A stretch of 40,659 nucleotides of DNA from Acidimicrobiia bacterium (GTDB taxonomy: Bacteria > Actinomycetota > Acidimicrobiia > Acidimicrobiales > AC-14). A model generated the notes under the pieces. That model saw only the letters and a list, made by a program, of their open reading frames with translations, made no database searches and was not told the DNA's origin. The stretch spans positions 1 through 40,659 of the forward strand of contig JAHFUP010000042.1 in the NCBI GenBank assembly GCA_023265025.1, read 5' to 3'. This document shows positions 12,341 to 17,305 of the stretch, in pieces. Both the position numbers and the translations under genes were made by a program. Within the stretch, counting starts at the first letter, position 1. Every line of letters starts with the position of its first letter.

Positions 12341-12369
12341 TTGACTGGCGGTGCCGGATGAGATAGTCT
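12341..12369 (+). promoter_or_regulatory. Rightward promoter, probably leaderless
   Basis: TTGACT (12341-12346), 17-base spacer, TAGTCT (12364-12369), then six bases to the ATG at 12376. No ribosome-binding sequence fits between, so the mRNA likely begins at the ATG. The two -35 boxes (here and at 12312-12317) are back to back and form an inverted repeat GTCAAC ... GTTGAC. The TTGTTG repeats between them (12323-12340) are possible operator sequence. Confidence 0.65.
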
Positions 12370-12375
12370 ACTCAC

Positions 12376-12744
12376 ATGACAACGACAGCAACCGCCACCC
12401 ACGTCCACTCCGCAGCAGCCACGCAGACGACGCCATTCGTCGGGTGCGTCGCCGGGCCGGAATGCTGCGCTCACTCCCACGGAAACGTGGCCATCACCGC
12501 GACGTGCTCCTGTGGTTGCCGGCGTGCCAGCAACCACAACCAGGGCTACGCCGAGTACGGCCCGTGGGCCCGGTTCATCCCGGGACGGGAGCCGGCGCCC
12601 CGCTTCGTCGTGCGACGGGTCGGCGATGGGTGGATGGGCCAGTACGACAAATGGGAGGTCGTCGAAGTCGCCACTGGCGCAGTGCGGAGCACCCACCACG
12701 CACGGTCGCACGCCGAGGTCAGCGCCGAGCTGGCGAACCGATGA
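12376..12744 (+). CDS. Cys/His-rich small protein, first gene of rightward operon
   Basis: A 122-residue protein. It has a Thr/Ala-rich start (MTTTATATHVHSAAATQT), a metal-like cluster (GCVAGPECCAHSHG ... TCSCGCRRASNHNQGYAEYG), then a beta-like segment (RFVVRRVGDGWMGQYDKWEV) with a helical end. The CSCG-x-R-R-x-NHNQG block recurs in phage and actinobacterial small proteins of unknown role. It has its own promoter directly at the start codon. Its stop overlaps the next gene's ATG (ATGA). Confidence 0.7.
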   Translation: MTTTATATHVHSAAATQTTPFVGCVAGPECCAHSHGNVAITATCSCGCRRASNHNQGYAEYGPWARFIPGREPAPRFVVRRVGDGWMGQYDKWEVVEVATGAVRSTHHARSHAEVSAELANR

Positions 12745-12775
12745 CCGCCGGCGACTGGCCGCTCGGCGCCGGCGA
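12738..12775 (+). repeat. 38-bp exact direct repeat, copy 1 (gene start region)
   Basis: Identical base for base to 13256-13293. It spans the last codon and stop of the upstream gene (CGATGA), the overlapping ATG, and the first eleven codons (MTAGDWPLGAG) of the DUF4326 gene. Confidence 0.95.
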
Positions 12776-13262
12776 TTCCCGCCCTACCATGACCGCTCCG
12801 CAGCGCATCCAGATGCGCCGGGCGAAGGGATGGCGCAAGCCCGAGGGAGTGATCTACGTCGGCAGGCCTGGCCCGTACGGCAACCCGTTCCGCGATTCGA
12901 GCTGGCTGATGTGGATGTCCATCGCCCTCGGCCTTCGTGCCGACCGTCCTGGGCGACACCGGGCAGCCGTCCTGCTCCATCGGTCGTGGCTCACAGGCCA
13001 GCCTGTTCGGCTCCGAGAGTACGACGCGATCTCCAATGCCGAGTACGACGGCGGGTCAATCGAGTTCGGCGACGGATCTACCCTGTCGATGGGAGATCAC
13101 GTCGCTGGGATCGCCGCGTTTTCAGCATCACTATACGAGGCGCCAGTGCTCCCGGAGCGTCCCGACCTTGCACCGCTCCGCGACCGCGACCTTGCCTGCT
13201 GGTGCCATGCCGACCAGCCGTGCCACGCCGACACGCTCATCGACCTGGCGAACCCCCGATGA
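12741..13262 (+). CDS. DUF4326-domain protein
   Basis: A 173-residue protein. The family core begins RIQMRRAKGWRKPEGVIYVG and continues GPYGNPF; it ends with LRDRDLACWCHADQPCHADT, matching DUF4326 (the 'r..gw..P.g..yvgRp..wgNPf ... L.gk.LaCwC.p..CHad' pattern). The first 16 residues (MTAGDWPLGAGDSRPT) are not part of the domain: they are the N-terminus of the next gene, copied by a 38-bp repeat. Met17 (ATG at 12789) looks like the ancestral start. DUF4326 proteins are found in many phages; the role is unknown, and a nucleotide- or metal-binding enzyme is possible given the CWC...CH motif. Confidence 0.8.
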   Translation: MTAGDWPLGAGDSRPTMTAPQRIQMRRAKGWRKPEGVIYVGRPGPYGNPFRDSSWLMWMSIALGLRADRPGRHRAAVLLHRSWLTGQPVRLREYDAISNAEYDGGSIEFGDGSTLSMGDHVAGIAAFSASLYEAPVLPERPDLAPLRDRDLACWCHADQPCHADTLIDLANPR

Positions 13263-13293
13263 CCGCCGGCGACTGGCCGCTCGGCGCCGGCGA
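13256..13293 (+). repeat. 38-bp exact direct repeat, copy 2 (gene start region)
   Basis: Second copy of the repeat at 12738-12775, covering the stop of the DUF4326 gene and the start of the HTH gene. Here the encoded MTAGDWPLGAG runs straight into the HTH domain, so this copy looks ancestral. Confidence 0.95.
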
Positions 13294-13735
13294 GATCGCC
13301 GATCGCCTCGGCGTCTCACGCGGCACCATCTACAACCGGCGCAGCCGCGGCGACTTCCCGCCGCCCGACGGCGTGGTCGGCGGCAACCCTGCGTGGTGGC
13401 CGGCCACCATCGACGAGTGGGTTGGGGCGCGTCGTCGGATCGCCCAGGAGAGGGCGCGCCGGAGCGCCCAGCAGGAGGGAGCGTACCACCGCCGCTGGCG
13501 ATTAGCCGCCCAAGGCCTGCTCGACGACGTCGACGACGAGCGGACAGCCGATGCGGTCATGTCCGTGCGCCGCCTCGGCGGCGCGAGCACGGACGACGGC
13601 ACGCCATGGGGGCCGGCGGCGAACAGCCTGGCCCGGAGCGTGGCCGATGCCGTCCGCGACAACCCGCCGGGCGCCGTCGTCGAGCTCCCATCGCCCGTCC
13701 CCTTCGTCCGACACATCCTCGTGGTGCCGGAGTAG
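13259..13735 (+). CDS. HTH (MerR/Xis/AlpA-like) DNA-binding regulator
   Basis: A 158-residue protein. Residues 12-50, EIADRLGVSRGTIYNRRSRG followed by DFPPPDGVVGGNPAWW and ATIDEW, form a winged-helix excisionase/AlpA-type DNA-binding domain, with the typical '..P.P....g....W....i..W' wing. A charged helix follows (RIAQERARRSAQQ), then a C-terminal region ending VPFVRHILVVPE. As last gene of the short rightward operon opposite the main leftward chain, it may control the early/late switch. No integrase is present, so an excisionase role is unlikely. It ends three bases from the convergent lysis-region gene. Confidence 0.75.
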   Translation: MTAGDWPLGAGEIADRLGVSRGTIYNRRSRGDFPPPDGVVGGNPAWWPATIDEWVGARRRIAQERARRSAQQEGAYHRRWRLAAQGLLDDVDDERTADAVMSVRRLGGASTDDGTPWGPAANSLARSVADAVRDNPPGAVVELPSPVPFVRHILVVPE

Positions 13736-13738
13736 GGG

Positions 13739-14149
13739 CTACGCCGGCGAGGCCTGCTGCACGACGCTGAGCCGGCGGTCACGGTCGTCGACGGGGATCT
13801 CATCGACCGGCGGTGACTCAGCGCCGGCGGGAGGCTCGGCATCACCGAGCCGGTTGGCGGTCTGCCCCCAGTCGCCGATGTACACGCGCCATGCCCCGCC
13901 GGTGTAGACGATCACTCCGCCGATGAACCACTGGCCGTAGCCGCCGAACTCGCTGATCCACTCGTAGTCCTTGACCGGCGGCCCGAGATCGCGGCACTCG
14001 AAGCCCCACGACTTGTAGGTCTGGTAGACCCCACCGCCGACCCAGTGAACGCCGAAGCGGGGCGTGTAGTAGTAGGTCCCCTGGCCGGGAACGCCGTACC
14101 ACTGCGTGTCAGCTCGGCACACGCTCTGCGACCATGCGTTATCGGCCAT
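13739..14149 (-). CDS. LGFP-like cell-wall-binding protein
   Basis: A 136-residue protein, last of the leftward late chain. It contains repeated aromatic/Gly units resembling LGFP repeats: YGVPGQGTYYYTPRFGVHWV, GGGVYQTYKSWG, DLGPPVKDYEWISEFGGYGQ and WFIGGVIVYTGGAWRVYIGDWG. LGFP repeats occur in actinobacterial wall proteins and are thought to attach to the mycolyl-arabinogalactan layer. The tail is acidic and Pro-rich. No signal peptide is visible, so it would need lysis, a holin or the virion to reach the wall. A lysis accessory or wall-binding partner of the endolysin is the likeliest role. Confidence 0.65.
   Translation of the reverse strand: MADNAWSQSVCRADTQWYGVPGQGTYYYTPRFGVHWVGGGVYQTYKSWGFECRDLGPPVKDYEWISEFGGYGQWFIGGVIVYTGGAWRVYIGDWGQTANRLGDAEPPAGAESPPVDEIPVDDRDRRLSVVQQASPA
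14136..14148 (-). repeat. 13-bp stop/start junction repeat, copy 1
   Basis: TGGCCGATAACGC on the minus strand. It holds the end and TAA of the membrane gene (...GR stop) and the first codons (ADNA) of the LGFP-like gene. The identical 13 bases occur at 14329-14341. Confidence 0.85.
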
Positions 14150-14342
14150 CGTTCACTTCCTGTTGTGCAGCCTGCCGGCGCCAAGGAAGCTGGGCGAGAG
14201 CCAAGGCGCAGAGTCCGATGACGATCAGAAGGCCGACGTTCGGGCCGTGGATCGACGAGGCGGCCATGCCTAGGGCAGCGAGTTCGCACAACACGGCCAC
14301 GTTGGCGAGCCGCCTCTTGACCCGTCGAGCGTTATCGGCCAC
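14139..14342 (-). CDS. Small membrane protein in the lysis region (67 residues)
   Basis: Starts GTG after a good ribosome site (GAGGAG, five bases before). VADNARRVKRRLANVAVLCE leads into two hydrophobic segments (about 13-30 and 36-52, including GLLIVIGLCALALAQLPW), followed by a charged tail. The ending ALALAQLPWRR resembles the end of the other small membrane protein at 16337-16495 (AFALGHLPWMR). Holin-like topology is possible. The gene is bracketed by the 13-bp junction repeat. Confidence 0.65.
   Translation of the reverse strand: MADNARRVKRRLANVAVLCELAALGMAASSIHGPNVGLLIVIGLCALALAQLPWRRQAAQQEVNDGR
14329..14341 (-). repeat. 13-bp stop/start junction repeat, copy 2
   Basis: TGGCCGATAACGC on the minus strand, carrying the end and TAA of the 68-codon ORF upstream (...GR stop) and the start of the membrane gene. 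It matches the copy at 14136-14148, so both flanks of the membrane gene have the same stop/start junction. Confidence 0.85.
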
Positions 14343-14538
14343 GGGTCTCCTCTCGGGCTTCAGTTACGGCCCCTGCGTCGCCGTAACGCTTCCCCCACCG
14401 GCTCATCACCGTACAGGGCCAGGTCAGGGGCCGTTCGGTCGCCACCTTACCTACCGCTTCACCCGCGCGCATCCTCGGCGGTGCCGAACGTCTCCCGAAG
14501 CCACATCTCAGGCCGAGGCGAATGGAGCGCAGGTTCAC
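14332..14538 (-). CDS. Doubtful Arg-rich ORF (68 codons)
   Basis: GTG start overlapping the upstream stop (GTGA) and an end overlapping the next gene. The product is basic (VNLRSIRLGLRCGFGRRSAP) with no hydrophobic core or motif; the last part, MSRWGKRYGDAGAVTEAREE, looks more protein-like. In another frame the same DNA reads MWLRETFGTAEDARG, also protein-like, so this may be a decayed gene. Its stop lies in the 13-bp junction repeat. If it is not coding, 14343-14534 is a non-coding gap of under 200 bases. Confidence 0.35.
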   Translation of the reverse strand: MNLRSIRLGLRCGFGRRSAPPRMRAGEAVGKVATERPLTWPCTVMSRWGKRYGDAGAVTEAREETRGR

Positions 14539-14876
14539 GAGCCGACCCGTGAGACCGGCATCGAACCAGGCGAACTCATCGACCAGACGAACTCATCGAC
14601 GGGCAGGTGCTGCGAACAAGTGGCGCAGAACGTCGCCCCGTAGAAGTGGGGATCGCGTGCGTACGTCTCGGCCAGAGCGCTGCCCATCGTCGTGACCTGG
14701 CCGCATCCCTGGTCGATGTTGCCGACGTGGCGGTAGCTCGTCCGCAACGGGCGCACGAAGCCCTTGGCCCGTTCCTCCTCGCTCAGGACCAGATAGACCT
14801 CGGCTTGGTCAACGGGCTCGGGGTCGACGCCGTGGGTGAGCCTGGGGTCGTTGGGGTCGGTCGTCAGTCGTGTCAC
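14535..14876 (-). CDS. Conserved phage protein with Cys pair (113 residues)
   Basis: Start chosen at GTG 14876 (GTGA overlap); GTG 14882 would add two residues. The stretch VRPLRTSYRHVGNIDQGCGQ, then VTTMGSALAETYARDPHFYG and ATFCATCSQHLPVDEFVW, is a well-conserved signature of small phage proteins of unknown function, with a likely zinc site (C...FCATC.QH). Family members usually end soon after EFVW; this one has about 17 further residues (SMSSPGSMPVSRVGS), and the DNA there contains a short local duplication (gacgaactcatcgac twice near 14569-14600). Confidence 0.75.
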   Translation of the reverse strand: MTRLTTDPNDPRLTHGVDPEPVDQAEVYLVLSEEERAKGFVRPLRTSYRHVGNIDQGCGQVTTMGSALAETYARDPHFYGATFCATCSQHLPVDEFVWSMSSPGSMPVSRVGS

Positions 14877-15157
14877 CGGCACGCCTCCTCGATCTGGGCT
14901 CGCACAAGGGCCAGCGTAGCGTTCAGCCGGCCCACGTCGTCGACCTGCTGGTCAGTGGCGCCCGGGGGCGGGAGCCGCGGGTACAGCGCTATCGGCACGA
15001 CGGCGAGCAGCATCATGCACGGCGTCGTGGCCGCCGGGGCGGCGGGCTGGCGGGTGGCGCCGACAGCCACCACGGACGCCAGGGCGAGCACGCAGGCTCC
15101 ACGAGCGGCCCACGGTGCCGCCGGATGCCTCGACCGTCGCTGGCGCCGATGTGCCAT
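14873..15157 (-). CDS. Small secreted or membrane protein, lysis region
   Basis: A 94-residue protein with ribosome site GAGGAGAGG directly before ATG 15157. Basic N-terminus (MAHRRQRRSRHPAAPWAARG), hydrophobic segment (CVLALASVVAVGA), an Ala/Pro-rich stretch, a second hydrophobic stretch (CMMLLAVVPIALY) and a helical tail (RLNATLALVRAQIEEACR). It looks like a signal-anchor or two-pass protein. Within the lysis cluster it could be a spanin-like, antiholin or envelope factor; none of these is shown by sequence. Confidence 0.6.
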   Translation of the reverse strand: MAHRRQRRSRHPAAPWAARGACVLALASVVAVGATRQPAAPAATTPCMMLLAVVPIALYPRLPPPGATDQQVDDVGRLNATLALVRAQIEEACR

Positions 15158-15189
15158 CCTCTCCTCTGTGTCCGGGAGTGGCCCACTCC

Positions 15190-15786
15190 TTACGGCGCGG
15201 GGATGGCCGGCGCAGTGCATGAGCCGCCGAGCTCGGTGATCGTGGCCCCGATGTCGCTGAGCGCCTGGGTGTAGATCTCGGTGGCAGCGGCTCGGGAGTC
15301 CTCGACCAGCTTGCGGACGGCGTCGTCGAGGCCCGGCGGCACCGGGTTGCGGGCCGCCGTGCTCTGGCTGAGCAGGAGCACGCTCTGGAGGGCGCAGCTT
15401 CCCCGGACGATGGCGTCGTCGCGGTCGCGTGCGCTGGTCGTCGCTGCCACCCGCAGATCCTCCGCCCGTCGAGCCACGGCCGCCCGGTCCTGGCTCCTCG
15501 ACGCCTGGTCCTGCCGGCGGAACTGCCAGCCGACGAGGACGGCCAGCACGATGACGAGGACGGTCGTGGCCAGCGCGACGTAGAGATGCGACCGCTGGGC
15601 GAAGCCGGGTAGTGCTGCCTGCACCCGCTCCAGCTCCCGGTTCTGCTGGCCGATGGCCAGCCGGACCTCGGCCAGGTGCTCGTTCTGGTCGCGCACGCTC
15701 TGGCCGACCTCGGCCAATGCCACCCGCACGGCAGACAGCTCGCCGCCATTTCCCCGGCGCTCGGTCCCGTCCCATGCATCACCCAT
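15190..15786 (-). CDS. Coiled-coil single-pass membrane protein, lysis region
   Basis: A 198-residue protein. N-terminal coiled-coil region (ALAEVGQSVRDQNEHLAEVR ... QNRELERVQAALPG), one strong membrane helix (about 67-90, SHLYVALATTVLVIVLAVLV), then an Arg/Asp-rich coiled region and a C-terminal part with Cys residues (RGSCALQSVLLL ... GGSCTAPAIPAP). The layout resembles holin-partner or LysM-less envelope proteins of actinophages. It overlaps the previous small gene by 8 bases. Confidence 0.65.
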   Translation of the reverse strand: MGDAWDGTERRGNGGELSAVRVALAEVGQSVRDQNEHLAEVRLAIGQQNRELERVQAALPGFAQRSHLYVALATTVLVIVLAVLVGWQFRRQDQASRSQDRAAVARRAEDLRVAATTSARDRDDAIVRGSCALQSVLLLSQSTAARNPVPPGLDDAVRKLVEDSRAAATEIYTQALSDIGATITELGGSCTAPAIPAP

Positions 15787-15940
15787 TGCTGGCAGTTCCT
15801 CCTCGCTCGATGGATGCCATCATGCGCTCCAGGCGGTCACTGATGGCGTCGATTGCCTCTCCGCTCCGGGCGATGGCCTCAGTCTCGCGGAGCAGGTGTT
15901 GCGCCCGCTCCACGATGGTCTCCACCACGACGTCGATCAC
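15779..15940 (-). CDS. Small amphipathic helical protein (53 residues)
   Basis: GTG start in GTGA overlap. VIDVVVETIVERAQHLLRET, then EAIARSGEAIDAISDRLERM: almost wholly helical with heptad-like spacing. No membrane segment. It may pair with the C-terminal coiled coil of the holin-like gene just upstream (similar 'I-x2-A-V-L-x-LS' type helix). Function unknown. Confidence 0.55.
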   Translation of the reverse strand: MIDVVVETIVERAQHLLRETEAIARSGEAIDAISDRLERMMASIERGGTASNG

Positions 15941-16320
15941 GTCGGCTTGCGCAATGCGCTTAGGACGGTGTCCAGGATCTTCTCCATGAGGTCTGCGTTC
16001 CGCGCTTCGGCCGCCACTAGAGCCTCCCCTTGCGCGCCAAACTTCAACAGCGCGGGCGAAAGGTCGGAGAGCACGGCGTCCTGAATCCGCTCTCGCGACG
16101 CCGCCTCCTTGTCTGCCCGGGCCGTCTCGGCTGCCAGCAGCGCCAGCACGGTCTCGACCTCGCCCGCCCGCCGGAGAGCCCCCGTCACCAGCAGGTAGAG
16201 GATGAGGCCCGCGACGCCAAGGTTCAGCCCCTTGAACACCACCTCCAGCTCTCCGCCCCCTGCGGCCAGGACGGGCACCAATGACAGGACCCAGCCCACC
16301 GCCAGGAACTGTGGGGTCAT
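15937..16320 (-). CDS. Holin candidate
   Basis: A 127-residue protein. Two N-terminal hydrophobic segments (residues 4-20, FLAVGWVLSLVPVLAAG, and 32-50, GLNLGVAGLILYLLVTG) are followed by a charged, mostly helical cytoplasmic tail (RRAGEVETVLALLAAETARA ... EALVAAEARNADLMEKI). Two membrane helices plus a charged coiled tail, just after the endolysin gene, is the standard holin layout. The neighbouring 52-residue protein is a second candidate. Confidence 0.6.
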   Translation of the reverse strand: MTPQFLAVGWVLSLVPVLAAGGGELEVVFKGLNLGVAGLILYLLVTGALRRAGEVETVLALLAAETARADKEAASRERIQDAVLSDLSPALLKFGAQGEALVAAEARNADLMEKILDTVLSALRKPT

Positions 16321-16336
16321 GGGCCGTCATGGGCCA

Positions 16337-16495
16337 TCAGCGCATCCACGGGAGGTGCCCGAGGGCGAATGCCGCCAGGCCCGCCAGAGTCAGCGCTTGC
16401 ACGGTGCCCGCCGCCATCGACCCCCCGAGCACGCCGATCAGCGCGACCAGGAAGAACACGACGGCGACGACGACGCACATCACGGACCCGCTCAT
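16337..16495 (-). CDS. Small two-helix membrane protein, possible holin
   Basis: A 52-residue protein (MSGSVMCVVVAVVFFLVALI) with a second hydrophobic segment (VQALTLAGLAAFALGHLPW). It follows the endolysin gene by ATGA overlap. Very short two-helix proteins at this place act as holins or antiholins in many actinophages. Which of the adjacent membrane proteins forms the lethal hole cannot be told from sequence. Confidence 0.6.
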   Translation of the reverse strand: MSGSVMCVVVAVVFFLVALIGVLGGSMAAGTVQALTLAGLAAFALGHLPWMR

Positions 16496-17292
16496 GCGTC
16501 CGACGCCTCGACCATCAGCTCGAGCGTCCCGTCGGGCGATCCGTGCAGGGTGATGGCCACCCACTCGTCTCCGGGCTCGAGGTCGACGTAGTGCCGGCCA
16601 GACCAGCCGTCGGCGCTGGCCAGCGGCTTGCCCGACGCGTCGGTGATCGGCCGGGAGTTGGGGCCGACCCTGGCCACGATCGGCCGCACGCCGGCGGAGG
16701 CGTAGGTCACGGACACCTTCGTCCAGCCGAACCCACCGCCGATGGCGGGCACGGGGATGCGTCTGGCCTCGCCAGCTCTGATGGTCACGGGATAGGCGAT
16801 CTTCGCCACTTCGACCTCCTGGGGTTGTGGGACGGGCTCGGGCTTGGGCTTGGGCTTCGGTGCTGCGTCGAGGAAGCTGAGGTGGACGTGATCCATGTGG
16901 TTCGCCGTCGGGCTGCCGCGGTCGGACATGTCCCGCCAGTACCGCCCGATCAGCGGGTTGAAGATCTGCCGGCGGTAGATCAGGTACCACCCGCTGTACT
17001 CCTCGAGGTGGTCGATCGTCCACGCGCAGATGGCATCGCCGAGCGTGCGGCTGTCGATCGGCGTGAAGATGTCCACGGCGAGGTCGAGCGACGGATCGTG
17101 GCCTGGGTAGGTGCCGAAGGACTCGGCCCCGGTCGCATCGGACAGCTCGTCGCAGAAGGACTGGACGTAGGCCCGGACGGTGCCGCCACGGACGGCGGCC
17201 AGGCCCTCGGCTTCGACCCGCTCCGAAGGGTCGAGGGCGAACCACGCAGCGGCCTCGTCGAGGGTGGCGAAGGTCCGAACGTCAGCGCTCAT
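16492..17292 (-). CDS. Endolysin, M15/VanY-like peptidase with C-terminal wall-binding domain
   Basis: A 266-residue protein. N-terminal domain (about 1-142) with zinc-peptidase motifs: GHDPSLDLAVDIF (His65, Asp74) and NHMDHVHLSF (His135/His137), as in D-Ala-D-Ala carboxypeptidase-like M15 proteins. A Lys-Pro linker follows (PKPKPKPEPVPQP, about 145-160). The C-terminal domain (about 162-264) is beta-rich (VTIRAGEARRIPVP, FGWTKVSVTYASAG, GDEWVAITLHGSPDG) and probably binds the wall. It should cleave peptide cross-links in peptidoglycan at the end of infection. A ribosome site (GGGAG) precedes ATG 17292. The first small membrane protein follows at once. Confidence 0.8.
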   Translation of the reverse strand: MSADVRTFATLDEAAAWFALDPSERVEAEGLAAVRGGTVRAYVQSFCDELSDATGAESFGTYPGHDPSLDLAVDIFTPIDSRTLGDAICAWTIDHLEEYSGWYLIYRRQIFNPLIGRYWRDMSDRGSPTANHMDHVHLSFLDAAPKPKPKPEPVPQPQEVEVAKIAYPVTIRAGEARRIPVPAIGGGFGWTKVSVTYASAGVRPIVARVGPNSRPITDASGKPLASADGWSGRHYVDLEPGDEWVAITLHGSPDGTLELMVEASDA

Positions 17293-17305
17293 TGGTCTCC
17301 CGTGG

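Noticed and set aside
13259-13735. Excisionase/prophage interpretation of the HTH gene
   Set aside because: No integrase, attachment site or partition genes are visible, so the DNA-binding domain is better read as a regulator.
13736-13738. A bidirectional terminator between the convergent operons
   Set aside because: Only three bases separate the stops, and I see no stem with a T-run on either strand nearby.
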